Shown: positions 21,474-30,561 of the stretch, in pieces | How positions within the stretch are numbered: the stretch's first letter is position 1 | How the letters are laid out: the number at the start of each line of letters is the position of its first letter | Source: Clostridia bacterium UC5.1-2E3 | GTDB lineage: Bacteria; Bacillota; Clostridia; Lachnospirales; Lachnospiraceae | NCBI GenBank assembly: GCA_001304875.1 | Contig: BBZO01000027.1 | Location: forward strand, 1-52,002 | Length of the DNA: 52,002 nucleotides | Direction: 5' to 3' | Notes under the pieces: model-generated | Seen by the model: the letters and a program-made list of their open reading frames with translations, nothing else | The model's database searches: none | Told to the model about the DNA's origin: nothing | Position numbers and translations under genes: made by a program

Positions 21474-21848
21474 ATGGCAAAATTAACAACCGCTGAGTTT
21501 ATCGAAGCTATCAAAGAGTTATCTGTATTAGAGTTAAACGAGTTAGTAAAGGCTTGTGAGGAGGAGTTCGGTGTATCCGCAGCAGCTGGCGTTGTAGTTG
21601 CAGCAGCAGGCGGCGCAGCTGAGGCAGCTGAGGAGAAGACCGAGTTCGACGTAGAGCTTACCGAGGTAGGCCCGAACAAGGTTAAGGTTATCAAGGTTGT
21701 ACGTGAGGCTACCGGCTTAGGTCTGAAAGAGGCTAAGGACGTAGTTGACGGTGCTCCGAAGGTACTTAAGGCTGGCGCTTCCAAGGAGGAGGCTGAGCAG
21801 ATCAAGACTGCTTTAGAGGCTGAGGGTGCAAAGGTTACCTTAAAGTAA
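21474..21848 (+). CDS. rplL: 50S ribosomal protein L7/L12
   Basis: The 124-residue product has an N-terminal dimerisation helix, an Ala-rich hinge near residues 38-53 and the conserved C-terminal domain with [20 protein letters not shown] and [18 protein letters not shown] sequence. GGAGGT precedes the ATG. It recruits translation GTPases. rpoB, which often follows, is absent; a terminator and a Sir2-like gene come next. Confidence 0.98.
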   Translation: MAKLTTAEFIEAIKELSVLELNELVKACEEEFGVSAAAGVVVAAAGGAAEAAEEKTEFDVELTEVGPNKVKVIKVVREATGLGLKEAKDVVDGAPKVLKAGASKEEAEQIKTALEAEGAKVTLK

Positions 21849-21865
21849 TTAAAAAACGATTATGT

Positions 21866-21908
21866 AAAACCGCCGGTCGTGGAGAGATCCCCGTCCGGCG
21901 GTTTTTTT
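21866..21908 (+). terminator. Rho-independent terminator after rplL
   Basis: AAAACCGCCGG (from 21866) pairs with CCGGCGGTTTT, with a T-run to 21908. Confidence 0.9.
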
Positions 21909-21910
21909 CA

Positions 21911-21939
21911 TTGCACAAATCCCCCGCATGGAGTAAGAT
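21911..21939 (+). promoter_or_regulatory. Promoter of the Sir2-like gene
   Basis: TTGCAC (21911-21916), a 17-bp spacer and TAAGAT (21934-21939), directly after the rplL terminator. Confidence 0.6.
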
Positions 21940-21961
21940 AGAAAAATAAGGGAGACAAACA

Positions 21962-22576
21962 ATGAACGCAAAGAACGATTTAAAAGAGCATCTGAAGACC
22001 TGCGAGCGCCTGCTCATCGGCATCGGTGAGGAATGGAAACGGCCGGAGGCTGAGGTAATTCCCGCCTACGATTCGTTATATAGATTAACGGAAGGAAAAG
22101 ATTTCTTCATCGTGACCACCGTCACCGACGGGAGAATTTTTAAATCCGGCATCGACCCGGCCCGCATCGTGGCCCCCTGCGGCAACGACAGCTGGCAGCA
22201 GTGCCGGGACGCCTGCACCAAAGACATCTGGGAGCCGGGCGAGGTTCCGGACGGCGTCTGCCCACACTGCGGCGCGCCGCTGATACCCAACACCGTGGCG
22301 GCGGAGCACTACATCGAGGAGGGCTATCTTCCCCAGTGGCAGGCCTACACCCGCTGGCTGGCGGGGACGCTGAATAAGGAGCTTCTGATTCTGGAGCTGG
22401 GCGTGGGCTTTGGGACGCCGACGGTGATCCGCTGGCCCTTTGAGAAGACGGCATTTTTTAACCAGAAGTCACATATGTATCGGATAAATGAGCGTTTCAG
22501 CCAGATTTCCCAGGAAATCTCCGGGCGCGCCGTTCCGGTCAGCGATAATTCAGTGGAATTTGTGCGGGGACTGTGA
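21962..22576 (+). CDS. Sir2-family-like protein (degenerate active site)
   Basis: This 204-residue protein keeps several Sir2 (NAD-dependent deacylase) landmarks: FFIVTTVTDG in the place of the TxNxDG motif, a four-Cys zinc site (CRDAC near residue 80 and CPHC near 101) and LLILELGVGFGTPTVIRWPFE in the place of the late nucleotide-binding strand. The usual catalytic His after the ViExHG strand is not seen (the segment reads ARIVAPCGN), and the N-terminal GAGxS loop is lacking or altered. It could be a diverged sirtuin or a non-catalytic NAD-binding relative. GGGAGA precedes the ATG. Function is unassigned. Confidence 0.6.
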   Translation: MNAKNDLKEHLKTCERLLIGIGEEWKRPEAEVIPAYDSLYRLTEGKDFFIVTTVTDGRIFKSGIDPARIVAPCGNDSWQQCRDACTKDIWEPGEVPDGVCPHCGAPLIPNTVAAEHYIEEGYLPQWQAYTRWLAGTLNKELLILELGVGFGTPTVIRWPFEKTAFFNQKSHMYRINERFSQISQEISGRAVPVSDNSVEFVRGL

Positions 22577-22641
22577 TAGAATAGGTATGCATAATACAGC
22601 CATTCTTCACTCGAGGAGGGCTGTGACAAAGAGATGAGGAC

Positions 22642-23268
22642 GTGACGCAAGTGACAGCGATAATTGATTACGACGCAGGCAATTTGAGAAGCGTGGAGAA
22701 GGCCATTGCGCTTCTGGGCGGCGATCCGGTCATCACCAGGGACCGGGAGACCATTCTGAAGGCAGATCACGTGATACTTCCGGGCGTGGGAGCCTTCGGC
22801 GACGCCATGGAAAAGTTAAACCAGTACGGTCTGACAGAGGTTGTGCGGGAGGTGGCGCAGGCCGGCATCCCGCTCATCGGCATCTGTCTGGGGATGCAGC
22901 TTCTCTTTGAGAGGAGCGACGAGAGCGACGGCGTTCCGGGCATCGGCGTGCTGGAGGGCGATATCATAAAGATTCCCGACACGCCGGGGCTTAAGATTCC
23001 CCACATGGGCTGGAACAGCCTGGACATCCGCCCGGGGACCAGACTCTACGAGGGGATTGAGAACGGGAGCTACGTGTATTTCGTGCATTCCTACTATCTG
23101 AAAGCCAGGGACGAGGCCATTGTGGCGGCGTCCACAGAGTACGGCTGCCATATCCACGCATCGGTGGAGAGCGGGAATGTATTCGGCTGCCAGTTCCATC
23201 CGGAGAAGAGCAGCACCGTGGGACTTTCTATTCTTAAGAATTTCCTCAGCGTTCCCAGGGAGGTGTAG
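22642..23268 (+). CDS. hisH: Imidazole glycerol phosphate synthase glutaminase subunit HisH
   Basis: This 208-residue class-I glutamine amidotransferase releases ammonia from glutamine for HisF in histidine biosynthesis. The start AIIDYDAGNLRSVEKAI is typical. The catalytic Cys is in GICLGMQLLFERS near residue 84, and the His-Glu pair is in CQFHPEKSS near residue 190. Start is a GTG after ATGAGG. hisF begins 3 nt after its stop, so the pair is translated together. No other his gene is in the window. Confidence 0.96.
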   Translation: MTQVTAIIDYDAGNLRSVEKAIALLGGDPVITRDRETILKADHVILPGVGAFGDAMEKLNQYGLTEVVREVAQAGIPLIGICLGMQLLFERSDESDGVPGIGVLEGDIIKIPDTPGLKIPHMGWNSLDIRPGTRLYEGIENGSYVYFVHSYYLKARDEAIVAASTEYGCHIHASVESGNVFGCQFHPEKSSTVGLSILKNFLSVPREV

Positions 23269-23271
23269 GAA

Positions 23272-24033
23272 ATGTTTACGAAGAGAATCATTCCCTGCCT
23301 GGACGTGAACAACGGCCGGGTGGTCAAGGGAGTTAATTTTGTGAATCTGAGGGACGCCGGCGACCCGGTGGAGATTGCGGCGGCCTACGACAAAGCAGGC
23401 GCCGACGAGCTGGTGTTCCTGGACATCACCGCCTCCTCCGACAACCGGGGGACTGTGGTGGACATGGTGCGCCGGGTGGCGGAGACCGTGTTCATTCCGT
23501 TTACCGTGGGCGGAGGTATCCGCACGGTGGACGATTTCAAGATGCTCCTCAGGGAGGGCGCGGATAAAATTTCCATCAACTCATCGGCGATCAACACTCC
23601 GCGGCTGATCAGCGACGCGGCGGACAAATTCGGCCGCCAGTGCGTGGTGGTGGCCATCGACGCCAGGCGGCGGCCCGACGGCTCCGGCTGGAACATTTAC
23701 AAGAACGGGGGCCGTGTGGACGTGGGGATCGACGCGGTGGAGTGGGCCATGAAGGTGGACGCCTTAGGAGCCGGGGAGATTCTTCTTACCAGCATGGACT
23801 GTGACGGCACCAAGGCCGGCTACGACAATGAGCTGACGGCGCTGATTGCGGAGAATGTCTCCGTGCCGGTCATCGCCTCCGGCGGCGCGGGCACGAAGGA
23901 GCATTTCTACGACGCTCTGACGAAGGGAAAGGCGGACGCGGCGCTGGCGGCGTCGCTGTTCCACTACAAGGAGCTGGAGATCATGGATTTGAAGAGGTAT
24001 CTGGCGGACAGAGGCCTGCCGGTGCGCATGTAA
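23272..24033 (+). CDS. hisF: Imidazole glycerol phosphate synthase cyclase subunit HisF
   Basis: This 253-residue (beta/alpha)8 barrel turns PRFAR plus ammonia into IGP and AICAR. The catalytic Asp residues are in [14 protein letters not shown] near residue 11 and [10 protein letters not shown] near residue 130. The phosphate-binding loops are [10 protein letters not shown] and IASGGAGT, and [16 protein letters not shown] is present. Length is standard. It follows hisH directly, with GGAGGTG inside the end of hisH. Confidence 0.97.
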   Translation: MFTKRIIPCLDVNNGRVVKGVNFVNLRDAGDPVEIAAAYDKAGADELVFLDITASSDNRGTVVDMVRRVAETVFIPFTVGGGIRTVDDFKMLLREGADKISINSSAINTPRLISDAADKFGRQCVVVAIDARRRPDGSGWNIYKNGGRVDVGIDAVEWAMKVDALGAGEILLTSMDCDGTKAGYDNELTALIAENVSVPVIASGGAGTKEHFYDALTKGKADAALAASLFHYKELEIMDLKRYLADRGLPVRM

Positions 24034-24050
24034 GGCCGCGCAGAACGGAT

Positions 24051-24114
24051 GGCCGGATGCCGGACGAAATGGGCGATTGGACGCCAGGGCAGAATGAGCG
24101 GCCGGATGCCGGAC
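24051..24114 (+). repeat. Short direct repeat in the hisF-ung gap
   Basis: GGCCGGATGCCGGAC occurs at 24051-24065 and again at 24100-24114, each followed by a related (A/G)NNATGGGC. The 147-bp gap has no clear hairpin terminator. One reading frame (about 24039-24180) stays open and looks mildly protein-like, but it does not join ung or hisF in frame. Confidence 0.5.
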
Positions 24115-24180
24115 AGTATGGGCAGCAGGACGCAGAAACGATAGACGACAATTACAGAAGGAGAAAGGGAGGGATCTTCC

Positions 24181-24855
24181 GTGGCGGCGATCAGCAACGA
24201 CTGGCTTGCGCCCCTCAGCGGGGAGTTTAAGAAACCATATTACAGAAAGCTGTATGAGACGGTGAAGCAGGAGTATCAGACGAGACAGATATTCCCGGAC
24301 GCCGACGACATTTTCAATGCGTTCGCGTTCACGCCGCTGGCGAATGTGAAGGCGGTGATCCTGGGCCAGGATCCCTATCACAACGTGGGTCAGGCCCACG
24401 GGCTCTGCTTTTCGGTGAAGCCGGACGTGGAGATTCCGCCGTCGTTAGTGAATATTTATCAGGAGCTTCACGATGACCTGGGATGCTACATACCGAACAA
24501 CGGCTATCTGAAAAAATGGGCCGACCAGGGCGTGCTTCTTCTGAACACGGTGCTGACCGTGCGGGCCCATGCGGCCAACTCCCACCGTGGCATTGGCTGG
24601 GAGGAGTTCACGGATGCGGCCATCCGGGTGCTCAACGGGCAGGACCGCCCGATGGTGTTCATCCTGTGGGGGCGGCCGGCGCAGCTTAAGAAGGCCATGT
24701 TAAACAACCCGAAGCACCTGATTCTGGAGGCGCCTCATCCGAGCCCGCTGTCGGCGTACCGGGGATTTTTCGGGAGCAGGCCCTTCAGCAAGACCAACGA
24801 GTTTCTTAAGTCGAACGGCATCGGGCCCATCGACTGGCAGATCGAGAATATTTAG
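24181..24855 (+). CDS. ung: Uracil-DNA glycosylase, family 1
   Basis: This 224-residue enzyme removes uracil from DNA. The catalytic water-activating motif GQDPYHNVGQAHGLCFSV (Asp near residue 64) and the DNA minor-groove loop HPSPLSAYRGFFGSRPFSKTN near residues 186-206 are intact. GTG start after AAAGGGAGGG. uppP starts 24 nt downstream, so the two are probably cotranscribed. Confidence 0.97.
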   Translation: MAAISNDWLAPLSGEFKKPYYRKLYETVKQEYQTRQIFPDADDIFNAFAFTPLANVKAVILGQDPYHNVGQAHGLCFSVKPDVEIPPSLVNIYQELHDDLGCYIPNNGYLKKWADQGVLLLNTVLTVRAHAANSHRGIGWEEFTDAAIRVLNGQDRPMVFILWGRPAQLKKAMLNNPKHLILEAPHPSPLSAYRGFFGSRPFSKTNEFLKSNGIGPIDWQIENI

Positions 24856-24879
24856 CCGGATGGCGGGAAAGGAACAGAT

Positions 24880-25713
24880 ATGAGCTTTTTTGAGATCTTG
24901 AAGGTCATCGTCTTTGGTATCGTGGAGGGATTTACCGAGTGGCTTCCCATCAGCAGCACCGGCCACATGATACTGGTGGATGAGATCATACACTTCGACG
25001 TCAGCGAGGGCTTCCGCGAGGTGTTCATGGTGGTGATCCAGCTGGGCGCGATTCTGGCCGTGGTGGTTCTCTACTTTAAAAAATTAAACCCGTTTTCCCG
25101 TGAGAAGACGCAGAATCAGCAGATGGCCACCGTGAGACTGTGGTCGAAGATCATCGTCGGGTGCCTCCCGGCGGCGGTCATGGGACTTCTGTTTGACGAC
25201 TATATGGAGCGTTTCATGAACGGATACGTGGTGTCCGCGACGCTCATCATCTACGGTGTGTTCTTCATTCTTCTGGAGAACAGGAACCAGGGGGCGGAGT
25301 TCCCCATCAGCAACGTGGGCCGCGTCTCCTACAAGACGGCGGCGCTCATCGGCTGCTTCCAGGTGCTTTCCCTGATTCCCGGAACTTCCCGTTCCGGCTC
25401 CACCATACTGGGGGCCATGCTTCTCGGGTGCTCCCGCGGCGTGGCTGCGGAATTTTCCTTCTTTATGGGAATCCCGATCATGTTCGGAGCCAGCTTTTTA
25501 AAGCTTGTGAAATCCGGCTTCGGTTTTTCGGCCGCCGAGTGGTTTTATCTGCTTCTCGGCATGATTATCGCCTTCGGCGTGTCCGTTTACTCCATCAAGT
25601 TCCTAATGGGGTACATCAGGCAGCACGATTTCAAATTCTTTGGATATTACCGCATCGTGCTGGGGATCGTGGTGCTGTCCTACTTCGGTATCTCCGCGCT
25701 GGTGGGAGCATAG
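24880..25713 (+). CDS. uppP: Undecaprenyl-diphosphatase UppP (BacA)
   Basis: This 277-residue membrane enzyme dephosphorylates undecaprenyl pyrophosphate to recycle the cell-wall lipid carrier. The two signature segments are intact: EGFTEWLPISSTGHMIL near residues 16-32 and PGTSRSGSTILGAML near residues 167-181, with about seven hydrophobic helices. UppP gives basal bacitracin tolerance. Confidence 0.96.
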   Translation: MSFFEILKVIVFGIVEGFTEWLPISSTGHMILVDEIIHFDVSEGFREVFMVVIQLGAILAVVVLYFKKLNPFSREKTQNQQMATVRLWSKIIVGCLPAAVMGLLFDDYMERFMNGYVVSATLIIYGVFFILLENRNQGAEFPISNVGRVSYKTAALIGCFQVLSLIPGTSRSGSTILGAMLLGCSRGVAAEFSFFMGIPIMFGASFLKLVKSGFGFSAAEWFYLLLGMIIAFGVSVYSIKFLMGYIRQHDFKFFGYYRIVLGIVVLSYFGISALVGA

Positions 25714-25736
25714 AGGACGCCGGACGCATGTGCGTG

Positions 25737-25759
25737 CGGGCCGGTGCTTCGGCCCGTTT
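25737..25759. terminator. Probable terminator between convergent uppP and luxS
   Basis: CGGGCCG (25737-25743) pairs with CGGCCCG (25750-25756), followed by TTT. The T-run is short. Confidence 0.5.
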
Positions 25760-25775
25760 GCTGCATGACGGACAG

Positions 25776-26257
25776 TCAGTCCTCCGGATAGTTTAAGTTT
25801 TTGTCGGTGGTGCAGTACAGCGTCTCTTTTAAGAATTTATCCGCCAGATAGTTGGCCATGGGTAAATTCATATCCAGATAGTTTCCGCAGTCCCTGGCGC
25901 ACGCGCCGGGGATTTCGTCTCTGTAATCCCTTATAAATTCAAACATTTCCGTCACCAGCGGCAGGATGTCCCTGGACTGGTAGTCGCCGGCCATCAGAAG
26001 GTAGAAGCCGGTGCGGCAGCCCATGGGGCCGAAGTAGAGGATGCGGGAGCCGTACTCTGCGTGATTTCTGAGGAACGTGGCGCCAGGTGCTCGATGGTGT
26101 GTATCTCCGCCGTGTTCATCACCGGCTCGAAGTTGGGCCGCGTCATGCGCAGGTCGAAGGTGGTGATGGCGGCATAGCCGGCCTGGTCCTTGCGGGACAC
26201 GTAGATGCCGGGAAGAAGCTCTAAGTGGTTGACGGTGAAGCTGGTGATCTTTTCCAT
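25776..26257 (-). CDS. luxS: S-ribosylhomocysteine lyase LuxS (one frame break)
   Basis: The repaired length is 160 residues. LuxS cleaves S-ribosylhomocysteine to homocysteine and DPD, the precursor of AI-2, and recycles methyl-cycle products. The metal site HTIEHL (HxxEH) near residue 55, GPMGCRTGFYLL and a Cys-containing CARDCGNY segment near residue 130 are present. A base is missing at about 26083 (CTGGCGCC for CTGGGCGCC), inside HTIEHLGATF, so the break is certainly a sequence error or a fresh mutation. ATG at 26257 follows AAGGAG. Divergent from trpS. Confidence 0.95.
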
Positions 26258-26313
26258 AGTGATAGTTCTCCTTAAAAATACACCGGCACATGGCCGGCCT
26301 GATTGCATTCTAT

Positions 26314-26342
26314 AGTATAACGGATTTTCCAGTGTAAGACAA
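26314..26342 (-). promoter_or_regulatory. Promoter of luxS
   Basis: On the minus strand TTGTCT (26342-26337), a 17-bp spacer and TATACT (26319-26314). Confidence 0.65.
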
Positions 26343-26367
26343 GCCGTTCGGGCGGGGCGATTTTCCC

Positions 26368-26396
26368 TTGAAAGAATGTTCCCCATGTACTATAAT
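26368..26396 (+). promoter_or_regulatory. Promoter of trpS
   Basis: TTGAAA (26368-26373), a 17-bp spacer and a perfect TATAAT (26391-26396). Only about 30 nt separate it from the start codon, so there is no room for a T-box leader. Confidence 0.8.
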
Positions 26397-26429
26397 TGAA
26401 GCTAGATTTTGACCAAAGGAGATTCAAAT

Positions 26430-27432
<1,003 letters not shown>

Positions 27433-27471
27433 GGGAGGACCCACAGCGGGCAGGAGCCCCAGGAGGGGAAG

Positions 27472-28365
27472 ATGAAGATTGTAACATATACGGTGGGAAA
27501 CGGCCCCAGGATGGGCTTTTTCAACAGCACGGGGGAGTGGGTGTACCCCTTAAGCGCCGCCGGCATGGACTATAAAGACATGAAGACGCTGGTGAAGGAG
27601 ATCTGCGGGCCGGAGATACAGATGGCGGAGTACGTGGCCGGAAAATCGCCCTACGAGATCCCCGGAGCGGCACAGCTGGGAGAAGTGAAGCTTCTGGCGC
27701 CGATCCCGGTGCCGGAGCAGGACATCATCTGTCTGGGCGTCAACTACATGGCCCACGCGGAGGAGGCGGCCCGCTTTAATCTGCAGGACTACGATGGGAC
27801 GCGGCCCCACGCCATCTATTTTTCCAAGCGTGTCAACGAGGCCGTCGGGGACGGCGGGGAGATCGACGGGCATTTTGACATCGTGGACAGCCTGGACTAC
27901 GAGGCGGAGCTGGCGGTCATCATCGGGAAAGACGCGAGGGACGTGCCTGCTGAGAAGGCCAGGGAGTACGTGTTCGGCTATACGATCATCAACGACGTGA
28001 GCGCCAGGAACATCCAGGACCGCCACAGCCAGTGGTACTTCGGCAAGAGCCTGGACACCTTCACGCCCATGGGGCCCTGCATCGTGACGGCCAACGAGAT
28101 TGCATATCCGCCGAAGCTTAGGATCCAGTCCCGGGTGAACGGGGAGCTCCGCCAGGACAGCAATACGGAGCTTCTGATTTTCGGCATCGACCACATCATC
28201 AGCGAGCTTTCCAGGGGCATGACCCTGAAAGCAGGCACCATCATTTCCACGGGCACGCCGTCCGGCGTGGGCATCGGGTTCACGCCTCCGGTGTTCTTAA
28301 AATCCGGCGACGAGGTGGAGTGTATCGTGGAAGGGATCGGCAGCATAAAAAACAGAGTAAAATAA
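27472..28365 (+). CDS. Fumarylacetoacetate hydrolase (FAH) family protein
   Basis: This 297-residue protein has the FAH fold. An N-terminal cap domain is followed by the catalytic domain starting at IICLGVNYMAHAEEA near residue 83. The divalent-metal ligands are in the E-x-E pattern DYEAELAVIIGKD near residue 140, and INDVSARNIQDRH, FGKSLDTFTPMGPCIV and STGTPSGVG follow. Family members hydrolyse C-C bonds in acylpyruvates or 2,4-diketo acids, or decarboxylate oxaloacetate. The substrate cannot be told from sequence. GGAGG lies near the ATG. Confidence 0.9.
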   Translation: MKIVTYTVGNGPRMGFFNSTGEWVYPLSAAGMDYKDMKTLVKEICGPEIQMAEYVAGKSPYEIPGAAQLGEVKLLAPIPVPEQDIICLGVNYMAHAEEAARFNLQDYDGTRPHAIYFSKRVNEAVGDGGEIDGHFDIVDSLDYEAELAVIIGKDARDVPAEKAREYVFGYTIINDVSARNIQDRHSQWYFGKSLDTFTPMGPCIVTANEIAYPPKLRIQSRVNGELRQDSNTELLIFGIDHIISELSRGMTLKAGTIISTGTPSGVGIGFTPPVFLKSGDEVECIVEGIGSIKNRVK

Positions 28366-28386
28366 TAAAAAAGCAGGTTTCATAAA

Positions 28387-29331
28387 ATGGGTTGGGATCA
28401 CAGCGAGCTTAGCGATTACAGACACAGATTGTCGATTGCTCTTAAGGCCGCAAATATCTGCGTGTTCGAGGTGGATGTGGAACGGCAGCTATATACGTAT
28501 TTTGAAAATTCCGAGGCGATTTTCGGCGTGCCCGGGGACAAGATTCTCGCGGATGTGAGGCCGTTCTCCCTGCTTCCTCCGGAGGAGTATCTGCAAAAGG
28601 CGGCGGAGTATTTTGTCCATGAGGATGACGGGGAGGAAGTGGCGAAGGCGTTTGAGGCAGTGCTTGAAGGGCGGACGGCGGTCTACGAGGTGCGCATGCG
28701 CGCCGCGAACAGCGAGTATGTCTGGTGCCGCGTGTGCGTGACGCCCTACAAAAACAGCCATGGCCAGAAAATGATGGTCGGAGTCATCTCCAATGTCCAG
28801 AATATGCATAAAAAGATCGATACTCTCATCTATGAGAGCAAGCTGGAACCGTTCACCCGGCTCTACACAAAGCGCTCCTTTGAAGCCATCTGCACAGGTC
28901 TTCTGGAGAGCGACGAGTACAGCCATGAGAATTTTGCCCTGGTGATGATCGATCTGGACAATTTCAAAAAGATAAATGACACCTACGGCCACATGGCCGG
29001 GGACGAGGTCATCATCGGCGTAGCGGAACATCTCAAATCGTTTTTCCGCGGCGAGGACTTAATCTGCCGGTACGGCGGCGACGAGTTCGCCGTGCTGATG
29101 CGGGGCATCGGTTCCGCCGAACAGGTCAAGCGCAGAATCGACCAGTTCCTCTCGGAGCCGGACAACCGCTATCATGTGACAAAGAGTGCCGGGATCGCGG
29201 TGACCGGAACGGAGGCAGGTTCCCCGCAGGAGAGGGAACCTGGAAGCGGACGTTTCCACGAGCTTCTCCGCCAGGCCGACGAGGCGATGTACCGGGCGAA
29301 GAAGGTAAAAAATAAAAGCTGTCTGGCATAA
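28387..29331 (+). CDS. Diguanylate cyclase with N-terminal PAS domain
   Basis: This 314-residue protein has a PAS/PAC sensor region (about residues 12-140, with YEVRMRAANSEYVWCRVCVTPYKN) and a GGDEF domain (about 150-310). The active-site loop YGGDEFAVL is intact, and the RxxD inhibitory site (RGED) lies exactly five residues before GGDEF, so product feedback is likely. It should make c-di-GMP in the cytoplasm; no transmembrane segment is seen. It is 21 nt downstream of the FAH-family gene. Confidence 0.93.
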   Translation: MGWDHSELSDYRHRLSIALKAANICVFEVDVERQLYTYFENSEAIFGVPGDKILADVRPFSLLPPEEYLQKAAEYFVHEDDGEEVAKAFEAVLEGRTAVYEVRMRAANSEYVWCRVCVTPYKNSHGQKMMVGVISNVQNMHKKIDTLIYESKLEPFTRLYTKRSFEAICTGLLESDEYSHENFALVMIDLDNFKKINDTYGHMAGDEVIIGVAEHLKSFFRGEDLICRYGGDEFAVLMRGIGSAEQVKRRIDQFLSEPDNRYHVTKSAGIAVTGTEAGSPQEREPGSGRFHELLRQADEAMYRAKKVKNKSCLA

Positions 29332-29336
29332 AAAAA

Positions 29337-29371
29337 GGGGGAATGGAGAGCCCGAAGGCTCCCCGTTCCCC
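29337..29371. terminator. Bidirectional terminator after the diguanylate cyclase and rubrerythrin genes
   Basis: GGGGAATGGAGAGCC pairs with GGCTCCCCGTTCCCC around a CGAA loop; A-run before it and short T-run after it. It suits both convergent genes. Confidence 0.75.
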
Positions 29372-29393
29372 TGTTGCTTTCCATCAATCTCTA

Positions 29394-29936
29394 TTAGCCG
29401 AAGTATCTTTCTAAGAGACCCTTGAATGCGCGGCCGTGACGGGCCTCGTCCTTTGCCATCTCGTGTACGGTGTCGTGGATCGCATCCAGATTTGCAGCCT
29501 TGGCTCTCTTAGCCAGGTCGAACTTGCCGGCGGTAGCGCCGTTCTCAGCCTCGACTCTCATCTCCAGGTTCTTCTTGGTGCTGCTTGTCACAACCTCGCC
29601 TAAGAGCTCAGCGAACTTTGCAGCGTGCTCAGCCTCCTCGTAGGCTGCCTTCTCCCAGTAGAGGCCGATCTCCGGGTAACCCTCTCTGTGAGCCACTCTG
29701 GCCATCGCCAGGTACATGCCAACCTCAGAGCACTCGCCCTCGAAGTTTGCGCGAAGGTCCATAAGGATATCCTCGCTCACGCCCTGAGCTACGCCAACCT
29801 CATGCTCGGTTGCCCATGCCATCTGAGCGTCCATCTCTTTGAACTTCTCTGCCGGAGCCTTACAGACGGGGCAGAACTCCGGAGCGCTCTCACCCTCGTG
29901 AACGTAACCACATACAGTACATACAAATTTCTTCAT
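29394..29936 (-). CDS. rbr: Reverse rubrerythrin (peroxide-reducing diiron protein)
   Basis: This 180-residue protein has the rubredoxin domain first ([10 protein letters not shown] and FCPVCKAP, four Fe-binding Cys in residues 6-25), which is the reversed domain order found in Clostridia. The four-helix diiron domain follows with ExxH motifs (EEAEHAAKF near residue 101 and [10 protein letters not shown] near 168). Reverse rubrerythrins reduce hydrogen peroxide and oxygen with electrons from NADH-linked partners. It is downstream of the perR-like gene on the same strand, and its promoter carries a PerR-like palindrome. Confidence 0.95.
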   Translation of the reverse strand: MKKFVCTVCGYVHEGESAPEFCPVCKAPAEKFKEMDAQMAWATEHEVGVAQGVSEDILMDLRANFEGECSEVGMYLAMARVAHREGYPEIGLYWEKAAYEEAEHAAKFAELLGEVVTSSTKKNLEMRVEAENGATAGKFDLAKRAKAANLDAIHDTVHEMAKDEARHGRAFKGLLERYFG

Positions 29937-29982
29937 CTTAAATACTCTCCTTTTTTATATTATTGTTTTTGTGCTTGAATTG

Positions 29983-30010
29983 ATATTAGTAATTATTACT
30001 GATATAACAA
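29983..30010 (-). promoter_or_regulatory. rbr promoter with overlapping PerR-like operator
   Basis: A 23-bp inverted repeat centred on 29994 (29983-30005, one mismatched pair) has an AGTAAT-T-ATTACT core, the 7-1-7 pattern of PerR boxes. On the minus strand TTGTTA (30010-30005), a 16-bp spacer and TAATAT (29988-29983) form the promoter, so the operator fills the -35 to -10 region. Confidence 0.65.
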
Positions 30011-30039
30011 TATCACACCGTCATCTGCTTGTCAAGCCT

Positions 30040-30433
30040 TTAATGAGAAAAATTTTCACGGCAGCTGCTGCACACGCCGCGGAAGATCAGCGAGTGGTCC
30101 TCGATGGTTCCGTCAACAAAGGCGGCTGCCTCCTGCTCGAGGGTTTCGGACACCGGCATGGGCAGGTCGCGGATGCATCCGCACTGACGGCAGACGAAGT
30201 GGTAATGGGGCGACGTGTCGTAATCAAAATGATCGATCCCGTCCCGCTGGGAATCTTCTTTATCTCGCCCAAATCCACCAGCAGATTTAAGTTGCGGTAA
30301 ACCGTGCCCAGGCTGATGTTGGGAAACTGTTCTCTTAAAGTGGTGTAGAGGCATCGGCCGTAGGATGATCACAGCGATTCATCAGGCAGGACTTGATGGA
30401 CTCCCTCTGTCGGCTGTATTTTAGTGTCTTCAT
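30040..30433 (-). CDS. perR: Fur family regulator, PerR-like (two frame breaks)
   Basis: The repaired length is 131 residues. The winged-helix region has HPTADALYTTLREQFPNISLGTVYRNLNLL, the regulatory metal site is in HFDYDTSPHYHFVC (Asp and His pattern of PerR), and CRQCG and CSSCR give the structural zinc site. The ATG at 30433 follows AAGGAGAG. Single-base losses near 30350 (GATGCCTC for GATGCCCTC) and 30243 (GCGGGAC for GCGGGGAC) break the frame. Its place before rubrerythrin and the palindromes at both promoters support the PerR assignment over Fur or Zur. Confidence 0.88.
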
Positions 30434-30453
30434 ATGCTCTCCTTCTTAAAGAA

Positions 30454-30472
30454 AATAATAACTGTTACTATT
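30454..30472 (-). promoter_or_regulatory. PerR-like operator upstream of perR (autoregulation)
   Basis: A 19-bp inverted repeat centred on 30463 (TAAC-T-GTTA core, one mismatched pair further out) lies about 20-40 bp before the perR start. It shares the 7-1-7 layout of the site at rbr. Confidence 0.55.
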
Positions 30473-30518
30473 ATATATTACATAAAAAAAGAAATTCGTC
30501 AACAAATTAATGAGAAAT

Positions 30519-30529
30519 AATGATATAAT
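30519..30529 (+). promoter_or_regulatory. Extended -10 promoter of the HD/nucleotidylyltransferase operon
   Basis: TATAAT at 30524-30529 is preceded by TGA (an extended -10). The -35 is poor. The start codon at 30562 follows GGGGAGG. Confidence 0.5.
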
Positions 30530-30561
30530 TGTAAGAAAGCATAAATGTGGGGAGGTTTAGA

